DNA of 64,000 bases from Pedobacter sp. PLR. GTDB taxonomy: Bacteria > Bacteroidota > Bacteroidia > Sphingobacteriales > Sphingobacteriaceae. A model generated the notes under the pieces. It made no database searches and was not told the DNA's origin. It saw only the letters and a program-made list of their open reading frames with translations. Where the stretch lies: NCBI RefSeq assembly GCF_026239675.1, contig NZ_JAPIVQ010000004.1:372001-436000 (forward strand), given 5' to 3'. Numbering within the stretch: position 1 is the first letter of the stretch; each line of letters starts with the position of its first letter. The position numbers were made by a program, and so were the translations under genes. Below, piece after piece: positions 44,278 to 52,251 of the stretch.

Positions 44278-45681
44278 ATGAAATGTCATTTAAAAATAAT
44301 AGCAGCCACTTTATTACTGATTACAGGTATAAAATCAGCGAAAAGCCAAATCAGTACAGCAATAGGAAACACTGATCCCTCAACAACGGTGGCACCGATT
44401 AATTGGAACAAGTTTCAAAAAAAAGCACCTCGTAATAAAGTCACAAATGCAGTAAAAACAGCATTGCTCAATGCCAATAAGTTTGCACTCAGCGCCTGGT
44501 TTAACGATGTGAAGAAATATCAGATCGATTCCAGCGGGTATCTTGACTTGAAAAGTAAATCTAAGGTAAATGAATACCGGTACCGCTTTCCTGCTGCGAT
44601 GGCTTTCGGTATAGCCATTGCCATTAAAACAGGCATATATGATCCCGCTGTAACTGGGGTGTCATTGAAAGAAGCTAAAGATAAAACGACCCTGATGATC
44701 CGGTCTGTGGCCTATGATCATAAAATCAATGGTAACCGTAAAGTATGGGGTGGCGATTGGCAGGCAGCTCACTGGGCTTATTACTCAGGATATGTAGCCT
44801 GGCTCCTTTGGGATGAATTTTCGCCCAAAGATCAATCCAATATCATAAAAATGATGGTTTCTGAAGCAGATCGTTTTCTTCCAACAGCGCCGCTTTATTT
44901 TAAAGACAGCACAGGAAAAGTACTTTTTCCAGGCGATTCTAAAATTGAAGAGGATGCCTGGAATGCTGAATTGCTGTATTTGGCGGCAGTCATGTTACCG
45001 GATCATCCAAACTCGAACAAATGGTTATATAAGTCTGTTGAATATTTGATCGCCTCTACCTCCCTGCCTTCTGATTTAAATAACCAAAGAATTATACATG
45101 GCCGTCCGGTGAGTAGCTGGGTTAATGGCCATAATATGGAGGAGCCTGGTTTTGTAATCAACCATGGTATCATTCACCCACAATATAATGCGCTTGCTTC
45201 GATGATTAATGCGCCAATTGTTTTTTCATTGGCAGGTAAAGCAACACCAGAAGCCGCACGCTTTAACCTTGATAAAATTTACTACTCGGTAACGACACAT
45301 TCGTTTTCCGCTCCGCCTTACAAAGCTCCTGGTGGTACCATGTATCGTGAAGGAACAGCTGATGTTTATTACCCTGAAGGTTCTGATTGGGGCTTTGGTG
45401 TTTATGATAATTTTGCCAATCTGGATATCGCTGCTTTTACCTATGGCTGGGATCATCTTTCGCAAAAGCATAAAGGCGAATATTGGGCAAAACTCCACAT
45501 TGATAAAGTCCTGCAACAACAAAATCGTTTTGCCGATGGACATACCTATACCGGTGATGATGAAAATAGCTATCCAGGTAGGGAAGAGGCAATAGCCAGT
45601 AGAATGGGCTCTGCCTGGATGACAATCTGGTTACAGCAACAGATACCTGCAGTTTATGATAATAAACCGATTTCAAATTAA
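44278..45681 (+). CDS. Secreted alpha/alpha-toroid-like protein of unrecognised family
   Basis: 467 aa from the ATG at 44278 (MKCHLKIIAATLLLITGIKS signal peptide); a TTG at 44260 is also in frame but less likely. The body is aromatic and helical with RFPAAMAFGIAIAIKTGIYDP, VWGGDWQAAHWAYYSGYVAW, EDAWNAELLYLAAVMLPDHP, NGHNMEEPGFVINHGIIHP, and PGGTMYREGTADVYYPEGSD. These resemble toroid-type polysaccharide lyases or glycoside hydrolases, with His/Tyr/Glu-rich conserved stretches as candidate active sites, but I do not recognise a family. It is the last gene of locus 2. Confidence 0.7.
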   Translation: MKCHLKIIAATLLLITGIKSAKSQISTAIGNTDPSTTVAPINWNKFQKKAPRNKVTNAVKTALLNANKFALSAWFNDVKKYQIDSSGYLDLKSKSKVNEYRYRFPAAMAFGIAIAIKTGIYDPAVTGVSLKEAKDKTTLMIRSVAYDHKINGNRKVWGGDWQAAHWAYYSGYVAWLLWDEFSPKDQSNIIKMMVSEADRFLPTAPLYFKDSTGKVLFPGDSKIEEDAWNAELLYLAAVMLPDHPNSNKWLYKSVEYLIASTSLPSDLNNQRIIHGRPVSSWVNGHNMEEPGFVINHGIIHPQYNALASMINAPIVFSLAGKATPEAARFNLDKIYYSVTTHSFSAPPYKAPGGTMYREGTADVYYPEGSDWGFGVYDNFANLDIAAFTYGWDHLSQKHKGEYWAKLHIDKVLQQQNRFADGHTYTGDDENSYPGREEAIASRMGSAWMTIWLQQQIPAVYDNKPISN

Positions 45682-45713
45682 AGTATAGACGAGCATTCCT
45701 GGTCATCTATACT
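45682..45713. terminator. Possible terminator at the end of locus 2
   Basis: AGTATAGA (45682-45689) and TCTATACT (45706-45713) form a perfect 8-bp stem directly after the stop codon, between convergent genes. No strong T run follows, so the call is tentative. Confidence 0.4.
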
Positions 45714-45726
45714 ATTCTATGTTAAT

Positions 45727-46812
45727 CTATAGCACCAGATCAGCCACTTTTTTATGATCAGCCATATTGATAATGTTAGGCCTTTGGTTGATACTCATCG
45801 TTACGATTTGATCGGTAAATTTCCAGTTGGCAAGATCTACCATACGGATGGTTCTGTCGTTTACGGTATGGAAATAAAACTTTCTTTTTTCCAAATCGCT
45901 GGCTACTGTCCATTGGGTATATTCCGGATCTCCTTGCGAGTCTCGTATAGTTCCAAGCGGTATATCAAATGCATCAAGTATGTGAAATGCCTGGAGTACG
46001 GCTTCTTCATTTTCTTTCACTGGTATAACAGACTGCGAATAGAATACGGCACGAATAAAACGGGAAGGAGGTGTGTAATCGCCCGGTAGTCCGAGTAAGC
46101 CTGTTCCCTGGCCAAAAGCCTTTACCGGAGGCAATTTGGCTCTTTTATCGGTCATGTTTTTCAGAGGTAGTTCTGTTACATTAATAGGCGTTAGATTTAC
46201 ATAATTGCTGAGATTAGTATAGTGCCACATGTAATCTGGTGAATTGGTTAAAACACCAATCGGGTTATCATGCATATGTAATTCACCATGTGTATATTCA
46301 ACCACCAGAACATTGCCTTCAGCATCATGAATGTTATAGTGCAGTGCAACAGCTTGAACCTGAGCCGTTGCATCCTGTGCTAATTGATTTGGTGCTCCGG
46401 TGTGCGCCCCTTTATTAACTTTAATTTCTAATAAGGCTATTTTTACTTCTTCGACCGTTTTGCAGGTAGACAATAAGTACGTAGGTAAATCAGTAGAGCA
46501 TAATGATTGGTCTGCTTCTTCTGGTTGTACTTTCATATAGTCTGCATAATTAGTAAAGTAGAACGCACCAACAGACAGTCCTTCTGAATTGATACCATCT
46601 ATTATCAGATTCAATTCCATGACATTGAGACCTGTGATGTCGTACCGGGAAGTCCAGTGGAGACCAGGCACATTAACCTGTGGTCCCGCCCCGACAAAGT
46701 GGATTCCCTTGGGAATGACCAGGACTTCTGATCTTAAATCTGTTGCAAATTCCATAGTACGACCATAGATCGGCGCACCGCTTTCTGTTTTAACCTGAAT
46801 ACCTGTACACAT
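45727..46812 (-). CDS. Choloylglycine hydrolase / penicillin V acylase-family Ntn amidase
   Basis: 361 aa when started at the ATG at 46812, which puts Cys at residue 2 (MCTGIQVKTESGAPIYGRTMEF). Removal of Met exposes the Cys nucleophile, so this start is required by the family mechanism; the frame extends to 46836. Further family residues are Arg in YGRTMEF, Asn in LNLIIDGINSEGLSVGAFYF, LTNSPDYMWHYTNLSNYV and Arg in PPSRFIRAVFYSQSV. No signal peptide, so cytoplasmic. It hydrolyses amide bonds of bile-salt-like, N-acyl or penicillin-like compounds; the substrate is unknown. Confidence 0.9.
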   Translation of the reverse strand: MCTGIQVKTESGAPIYGRTMEFATDLRSEVLVIPKGIHFVGAGPQVNVPGLHWTSRYDITGLNVMELNLIIDGINSEGLSVGAFYFTNYADYMKVQPEEADQSLCSTDLPTYLLSTCKTVEEVKIALLEIKVNKGAHTGAPNQLAQDATAQVQAVALHYNIHDAEGNVLVVEYTHGELHMHDNPIGVLTNSPDYMWHYTNLSNYVNLTPINVTELPLKNMTDKRAKLPPVKAFGQGTGLLGLPGDYTPPSRFIRAVFYSQSVIPVKENEEAVLQAFHILDAFDIPLGTIRDSQGDPEYTQWTVASDLEKRKFYFHTVNDRTIRMVDLANWKFTDQIVTMSINQRPNIINMADHKKVADLVL

Positions 46813-46836
46813 AAGGATGATTTTTTGTTTATACAA

Positions 46837-47225
46837 TAGGTTTTTTGAAAATACGCAGCAGTTTTTTCTTTAGAACAGCCACGATATAACAATATAAATA
46901 ATATTTTCTTGAAAGTTGTTCGGTTGAATATTTTTAACGAAAATGATACAATGTACTGATATACAGTGTAGTTGTGGGTGTGTTGAGCTGCTGAAGAGTA
47001 TATTTCTCTGGCAGGGTTTTAGAGTTGCTTCTGTTATGGTTTGGGGAGTACAAGTGTAACATCAAGATCGCACCTGGAAAACCATACTATAATCAACTTT
47101 TTTCTCTAGTTTTAAATTTGCAATTTTTCGGGAGGACATCAGTGTGTATTTACTCCCTGATTGCAATGACGATCTTTCGATCAGATAAAAACTGACATTA
47201 GGAAATTCATTTAAACCCGGATCAA
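46837..47225. other. Intergenic region, no gene seen
   Basis: Only a TAAATTTG -7-like element at 47113-47120 facing the 47226 gene stands out; there is no TTG at the right distance. Confidence 0.45.
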
Positions 47226-47693
47226 ATGTTACCGCAATCAAAACTCAATTCACTTCTGTTTTCTGTAGTTTTATTAATAGTCAGTTCAAACAGTTTTGGT
47301 CAGACAAAACAAGATAGTTTAGACGTTAAAGTTGCTGTTCTAGACTACATCGAGTCCCAGCATACGCCTGATCCTGCACAAATGGACCGGGCATTACACC
47401 CCAGAATGGTGAAGCGAACTTTTTGGAAGGACAAGGAGACTGGTAAAGACTACCTGAGGGAGACCAATGCTGAATCCATGATACTCTTAGCCGAAAGCTA
47501 TAATAAGAAAAAAGATAAATTCCCGGAGGTACCTAAAAAAGAAGTCCGATTTCTTGATGTTTCCGACAGAACAGCATCAATTAAACTCATCGCAGATGAT
47601 TGGATTGACTACCTACACCTCGTGAAATTGAATGGTACATGGAAAATAATTAATGTGCTTTGGCAATATCATGACAGTGCCCGACAGAAATAA
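47226..47693 (+). CDS. Secreted lumazine-binding-like (NTF2-fold) protein
   Basis: 155 aa with a signal peptide (LLFSVVLLIVSSNSFGQ). The mature part follows the pattern of the putative lumazine-binding / NTF2-like family: VKVAVLDYIESQHTPDPAQMDRALHPRMVKRTF, an internal LRETNAESMILLAESYNKK, and VRFLDVSDRTASIKLIADDWIDYLHLVKLNGTWKIINVLWQYH. Members form small cone-shaped folds that bind ligands or act as accessory domains. The function here is not known. It is a single gene, convergent with the lipoprotein gene at 47715. Confidence 0.8.
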   Translation: MLPQSKLNSLLFSVVLLIVSSNSFGQTKQDSLDVKVAVLDYIESQHTPDPAQMDRALHPRMVKRTFWKDKETGKDYLRETNAESMILLAESYNKKKDKFPEVPKKEVRFLDVSDRTASIKLIADDWIDYLHLVKLNGTWKIINVLWQYHDSARQK

Positions 47694-47714
47694 GGGTCTA
47701 TTTTAAACTTTTTA

Positions 47715-48236
47715 CTATTTCGAGTAAACGAAAGAAATACTGTCTTTAACAATCAGTCCACTCATGTTTTGGCCTACATAAATAATCGTGTACTTACCAG
47801 GTTTGCTGAGGTCATATCCTTTTAAAAGATCCACCTGAGTAGAAACACTGTCTTTAGAATTTACAGCGATATAACTGCTGGCCGGTGCTGGCATCATTCG
47901 TTTGGCCATCGCACCTTTGTAGTTTATCTCTTCACCAGAAGCTGATTTTACATCCAGGTATTTGCTGATGAATGGCTCAAAAGGAGTGTGCCATTTGCAA
48001 AAACGTTGTGCAGTGTCGGCATTGTTGTACACTGTAAATTTCAATTCCACCAATTCGCCAGCCTTAACGGTGTCTTTCACTGACATCTTTGCAAATAAAC
48101 CTTTTTCAGCTGTGCTGTCTGCAGCTATAGGGGCCAGGGCTGCGTCATTACTGTTTTTTGCAGCATTGTTATTCATCCCGCAAGATGAAAGTGTCAATAC
48201 AGCAGCGGTAGATATTAAGATGCTTAAGTTTTTCAT
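47715..48236 (-). CDS. Lipoprotein resembling the M35 peptidase N-terminal beta domain
   Basis: 173 aa; lipobox LSSC with Cys19 indicates a lipoprotein. Residues about 45-170 form one beta-rich domain with VKAGELVELKFTVYNNADTAQRFCKWHTPFEPFISKYLDV, GEEINYKGAMAKRMMPAPASSYIAVNSKDSVSTQVDLLKGYDLSKPGKYTI. This pattern matches the N-terminal domain seen before deuterolysin (M35) peptidases, but no HExxH or catalytic peptidase domain follows. It may act as an inhibitor or binding module. Family resemblance is from memory. Confidence 0.65.
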   Translation of the reverse strand: MKNLSILISTAAVLTLSSCGMNNNAAKNSNDAALAPIAADSTAEKGLFAKMSVKDTVKAGELVELKFTVYNNADTAQRFCKWHTPFEPFISKYLDVKSASGEEINYKGAMAKRMMPAPASSYIAVNSKDSVSTQVDLLKGYDLSKPGKYTIIYVGQNMSGLIVKDSISFVYSK

Positions 48237-48481
48237 AGTGTAAAAATATCCTTTTTGCCTGGCTTCTACATTATCTTTAAGTGATAGCTTACAGAAAGAC
48301 TTTAGAGGGCATATAGGCTTTCCTGAAATTTTGATCGTAACTGAAGTTTAAATACCTTAGAAATTCTAAACAGCGCTTAAATAGGCAAGTTGTTGGATTG
48401 GCTTAAAATGTTATACCATGAAGTCAATATCTAATTGCACAATTCTCTGGCAGAAATTACCATTTAAATGGAATATCAAAT

Positions 48482-49234
48482 ATGAAAAGTTTATTTAAAA
48501 AAGTAGCATTATCGGTAACACTACTTACCGCAAGTATAACTGTAAATGCACAAACAGATACCATATATGTTTATGGTCCCGGCGGACCACTTTCTGCAAT
48601 GAAAGCCTGCGCTACACAATTTACGGCAACTACAAAAATACCGGTTAAAGTAATTGGCGGCCCGGAAAGTAAATGGTTAAGCAGTGCTGAAAAAAATGCC
48701 AATATCATCTATGGTGGTGCTGAATATATGCTTACCCAGTTTACACAAAACTACCCTGATATGGTAAACAAAGCCAGCAGAACGGCCTTGTACCAGAGGC
48801 GGGTAGCAATTTTAGTGAGGCCAGGTAACCCAAAGAAGATTACTTCGTTAAAAGATTTAACGAGAGAAGGCATTAAAATACTCGACGTAAACGGCGCAGG
48901 CCAGTTGGGACTTTGGGAAGATATTGCAGGGAAAGAGAATTTGATTGGTTCAATTCAGAAAAACATTGTTCAATCTTTTACCAATACTGCATTAGGGATA
49001 GAAGCATGGAAAGCTGATAGTGGTTTTGATGCCTGGATTACTTATGCCTCATGGCATAAAAATCTTAAGGATATCACCACGGTAGTAGAATTGCCGGTTT
49101 CATTGCGTTTGTATCGTGGTACACCTATTGTCCTTACAAAAAATAAGAAGAACACTGTTAATGCTCAAAAATTTGTTGCCTTTTTAAAGAGCACAGCCGG
49201 ACACCGGATATTTCAGCAATGGGGATGGGAGTAA
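48482..49234 (+). CDS. AcfC-like periplasmic substrate-binding protein
   Basis: 250 aa with a signal peptide (VALSVTLLTASITVNAQ). The fold is that of a type II periplasmic binding protein: IYVYGPGGPLSAMKACATQFTATTKIPVKVIGGPESKWL, then IYGGAEYMLTQF, RRVAILVRPGNPKKITSLKDL and VELPVSLRLYRGTPIVLTKN. This sequence style is that of accessory colonisation factor AcfC, related to molybdate/sulfate binding proteins. No ABC permease or ATPase gene is nearby, so it may be an orphan binder or sensor. Confidence 0.85.
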   Translation: MKSLFKKVALSVTLLTASITVNAQTDTIYVYGPGGPLSAMKACATQFTATTKIPVKVIGGPESKWLSSAEKNANIIYGGAEYMLTQFTQNYPDMVNKASRTALYQRRVAILVRPGNPKKITSLKDLTREGIKILDVNGAGQLGLWEDIAGKENLIGSIQKNIVQSFTNTALGIEAWKADSGFDAWITYASWHKNLKDITTVVELPVSLRLYRGTPIVLTKNKKNTVNAQKFVAFLKSTAGHRIFQQWGWE

Positions 49235-49239
49235 GCTGC

Positions 49240-49596
49240 CTACAAATATATATGAGCGAGAATGTTTATTAATTTATTGAAAGGGTCACGGACAAAAAAT
49301 CTACGCACACCCCATGGTTCATCCACTGGTCCGTATTCAATAGCTATGCCCGCCTTTTTCATTCGCCTGTATGCTTCATTAACATCATCTACCTCGATTG
49401 ATAAATCAGGTACAGGTGTCCCGGATCCGCCCTCTATAGCAAAACTGATCTGAATTTTTTGATGATTTTCAGATCCGTAGGTTGCTATCCAATTATGATC
49501 CATTAATAAATCAAGTCCAAGTATGTCTTGATAGAATTGTTTGGCCGCATCAACGTTTTGCGTAGGTATGTCCACTACGATTCTTTTAACTTTCAT
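49240..49596 (-). CDS. VOC (glyoxalase/bleomycin resistance-like) family protein
   Basis: 118 aa single VOC module with two beta-alpha-beta-beta-beta units: VDIPTQNVDAAKQFYQDILGLDLLMDHNWIATYG in the first half, and DLSIEVDDVNEAYRRMKKAGIAIEYGPVDEPWGVRRFFVRDPFNKLINILAHI in the second. It has no signal peptide. Members bind a divalent metal and act on small molecules such as methylglyoxal conjugates or antibiotics. The usual metal-binding His at the first strand is not obvious here, so the activity is uncertain. Confidence 0.87.
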   Translation of the reverse strand: MKVKRIVVDIPTQNVDAAKQFYQDILGLDLLMDHNWIATYGSENHQKIQISFAIEGGSGTPVPDLSIEVDDVNEAYRRMKKAGIAIEYGPVDEPWGVRRFFVRDPFNKLINILAHIYL

Positions 49597-49773
49597 ACAT
49601 CAATTTACAAAAAATGGACGGTAATCCTGTGCTGTATTTTTAAAATTTCAGGTTTCCATTACCGGCAAGTAAAGTATGTAACAGATATCTCATGGAATCA
49701 AGTCCGGGTGATTTATAGGAAAGGATTGGTTGTATTTTCCTTGTTTATTTTGCGATTGCCCGGTTTATTTAAA

Positions 49774-49802
49774 CCTGTTTTTTATGGTAGGAAGTCGCCA
49801 GG
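49774..49802 (-). repeat. 29-nt copy of a piece of the DUF6266 gene
   Basis: Identical to 51510-51538, which lies within the DUF6266 gene at 50947-51780 on the same strand. The flanks diverge at once; the surrounding 49597-49832 has no intact frame on the minus strand. It may be the last trace of a duplicated copy of that gene or a recombination scar. Confidence 0.75.
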
Positions 49803-49832
49803 GTTTAATGATTGTAAGGCTTATCAAAAAAA

Positions 49833-50297
49833 CTAATTTTTAATTGGTTTAAGATATACGCCTCCTTTATCAATCTCTTCAGTTCGTCGAGGATCCATTA
49901 ACAATACCTGGCTTATTTTCATAGCCTTACCACTGGGTTCGATAATGAAATAGGAAGTCAACTTGCTTTTATCCTTTATCTTGTTAACAACAATAGATAA
50001 AAGATCAGTGATTGACACTGTATTAATTTTTTTGAATTCAGCCAAGGTAATTGGTTTACTCTTTGCGAATTTAGATTTTTCAAAATTTATATTACTTCCC
50101 AATAAATTACACCTACATGGTATGTAGTATGAGATACCGTGCTCTAATGAGTCTTTAAAAACCATGCGGTCTTTAATTGCCACTGCAGCAGTATCAAGGT
50201 AGTAGTAGACCGAGTCTTTTTCTTTTACACTATTTTGGCCTTTACAATTTTGAGTGATTAAAAGGAAAATTCCGAATAAATAAGTTATAGTTCTCAT
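49833..50297 (-). CDS. Secreted protein of unknown function, tandem paralogue 1
   Basis: 154 aa with a signal peptide ending near QNCKGQ. The mature region shares an unmistakable pattern with the next gene: YYLDTAAVAIKDR, a CRC pair (PCRCNLLG), PITLAEFKKINTVSITDLLSIV, YFIIEPSGKAMKISQVLL and the ending KPIKN. No known family was recognised. The shared conserved Cys-Arg-Cys and EFxxIxTVS segments suggest a small structured exported domain. Confidence 0.75.
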   Translation of the reverse strand: MRTITYLFGIFLLITQNCKGQNSVKEKDSVYYYLDTAAVAIKDRMVFKDSLEHGISYYIPCRCNLLGSNINFEKSKFAKSKPITLAEFKKINTVSITDLLSIVVNKIKDKSKLTSYFIIEPSGKAMKISQVLLMDPRRTEEIDKGGVYLKPIKN

Positions 50298-50379
50298 AGC
50301 GTGAATCTTCGAATCCCAAATTTTTCCAGCGAGACTTTGTTAAATGGGATCGGATGAAGGACTTTTGTGTTTTTAGGCG

Positions 50380-50838
50380 TCAATTTTTTATGGGTTTAAT
50401 TTCTATAATCGTTGAATGGGTTCTTGGTTTAGTAGGCCAGGCTAAAATGACTTTTGTTATTTTCATTTTGTCACTCACTGGTTCAATAAAATAAAAATTA
50501 TATTTATAAATCCTGTCTTTTGCATATTGAATTGCAATGTCAATAAGGTCTGGAAGTGATACTGTTTTAATTTCGTTAAATTCTTGTAAGGTAAACGGTC
50601 TGGTATCCTTAGGATTAATTGAAAAAAAATTAACATTTGTATTCCAGGGGTAGCATCTGCATAAGATGTTAAAATTTTTAGTATAACCGTAACTGTATAA
50701 ATCAAAAATTCTATCCTTAATTGGCACAGCTGCGGTATCAAGGAAATAGTAAATATTACTCCTTTCATTGTCCTGAGCTTTTGATACTTGTGTGTTGAAG
50801 ATCAGATAGCCAAACAACATAAATATTAGGTGTCTCAT
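50380..50838 (-). CDS. Secreted protein of unknown function, tandem paralogue 2
   Basis: 152 aa with a signal peptide ending near QVSKAQ. It parallels the downstream gene: YYFLDTAAVPIKDRIFD, LCRCYPWNTNVNF, FTLQEFNEIKTVSLPDLIDI, YFIEPVSDKMKITKVILAWPT and the ending IKPIKN. The two are clearly products of an old duplication, differing in roughly half of their residues. 83 nt separate the genes. No function can be assigned. Confidence 0.75.
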   Translation of the reverse strand: MRHLIFMLFGYLIFNTQVSKAQDNERSNIYYFLDTAAVPIKDRIFDLYSYGYTKNFNILCRCYPWNTNVNFFSINPKDTRPFTLQEFNEIKTVSLPDLIDIAIQYAKDRIYKYNFYFIEPVSDKMKITKVILAWPTKPRTHSTIIEIKPIKN

Positions 50839-50946
50839 ATTTTTATTCTATTTATAACCCGAAGTTTAAAAAACATACTTAACTCTTAATGAGGAACGGA
50901 AATACCTATTCCCATATCTAGCTATTATTGCATTCCTTAAGTTTAG

Positions 50947-51780
50947 TTAACCAGGTTTTCCTGGTAAGTGTTCCAGTTGTTTTTTGAGTGTCTGATATTC
51001 TTTTTCCAGGTATTTAAAAGCTTTAGTCCGGGGTCTTTCGCCGTAATTGGCTATCATTTGCGCTGAATAACTGCCTTCCACCTGATCAAACCTTGCTTTT
51101 ACCTGCAGGTATTTCTCTTCTTGTTGTTTTTCTGCTGCATTTTTACCCGTTCCATTCAAATTACCCAGATAAACACTGTCTGAAACCTTTTCGCCATCCG
51201 CAGAAATAAAGGAGATATAGGGTTCTATCTGTTGATTCAATACCTGGTCATGCATTGGGATAAAACATTTTCCCTCTGATCTTCTAGCCACATTCAGGTA
51301 TTCCTGGTCTTTTCCGGTTTCCGGGCAACAAATCATGACCATCACACTGTCGTTGGATTTTAAGTCTGCATAATCTTTTGGATCCCAGGTGATTTCCAGT
51401 CCACCAGCTAACTTATTGATTTTTAAATCAGCGGTTTCCGGCATGACACCCTGACTCAGCTTTACCTTGCTGTAATCGATACTGATATTAGGGTATTCAC
51501 CGGTTAAAGCCTGTTTTTTATGGTAGGAAGTCGCCAGGTTATGTGCATTATGTACCGTTCCTCTGGCCTGTAAACCGTAACCGAGTTTAATAAAACCACC
51601 CATTCTTTTAAGCAGTTTGGTGGTGACTGCCATCTCCTGGTAATTGGCCAGTTGAAGCGTACTTGGTTTTCCTTTTCTGCCGATTAAGCGTACTATAGGT
51701 TGCCCGTTCAGCATGTAGAAAACAAGGTTGCCTACTTTTCCGTTAAGATGGCCCTGTGGACCGTTTGAAGCTATTGCCAT
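50947..51780 (-). CDS. DUF6266-family protein
   Basis: 277 aa, no signal peptide. The start MAIASNGPQGHLNGKVGNLVFYMLNGQPIVRLIG is characteristic of a Sphingobacteriaceae family that I know as DUF6266, usually found in multiple copies per genome. The middle (ALTGEYPNISIDYSKVKLSQGVM) and the beta-rich LEITWDPKDYADLKSNDSVMVMICCPETGK look like domains of a phage-like or surface structural protein, but no role is known. A 29-nt piece (51510-51538) is repeated exactly at 49774-49802. Confidence 0.8.
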   Translation of the reverse strand: MAIASNGPQGHLNGKVGNLVFYMLNGQPIVRLIGRKGKPSTLQLANYQEMAVTTKLLKRMGGFIKLGYGLQARGTVHNAHNLATSYHKKQALTGEYPNISIDYSKVKLSQGVMPETADLKINKLAGGLEITWDPKDYADLKSNDSVMVMICCPETGKDQEYLNVARRSEGKCFIPMHDQVLNQQIEPYISFISADGEKVSDSVYLGNLNGTGKNAAEKQQEEKYLQVKARFDQVEGSYSAQMIANYGERPRTKAFKYLEKEYQTLKKQLEHLPGKPG

Positions 51781-52251
51781 ATCAGAGAGGTTAAGTGTTT
51801 GAGGTAGAGTTAGGTGTCATCCGGTGTGGATAGTATGAAGGTACTGAATATCTTAGGGGTATTCAACTATTGATGTTATAATTATTTAAGTATTAAAAGA
51901 AAGCTATAAGGTATTCTTAAAGCTGTTGATAGGGCTATAGGTCAGCTTAGGCCCTATCAACCTCCATGCAAAAGGGGAAAGAGGCCCTGATAATTGTAGT
52001 GTCAGTATGGAGGCAGGCTAGCCTCAGACTGATTTTCCTATAACCATAACAGCGGCATTGCATAGCCGGGGATCATAGATTTCATGACGTTCATACTTTT
52101 AAAATTAAGTGAATTTCATTGCCTGCAGTTTGAAAATGACTCTGTTTGTTGAAGTATTGATATGTTTTGCTGAATGAGTACAACTTAAAAGCACTTAGTT
52201 TACTGATGATAGCTTTAAACCCCTAAATTAACTAACCAAAATAAACGATTG
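51781..52251. other. Intergenic region before locus 3
   Basis: Contains an 11-bp perfect inverted repeat GTTGATAGGGC (51926-51936) / GCCCTATCAAC (51952-51962), 15-nt loop, no T run, and a TAACCAAAAT element (52233-52242) next to the GH76 start. No gene is apparent. Confidence 0.55.
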
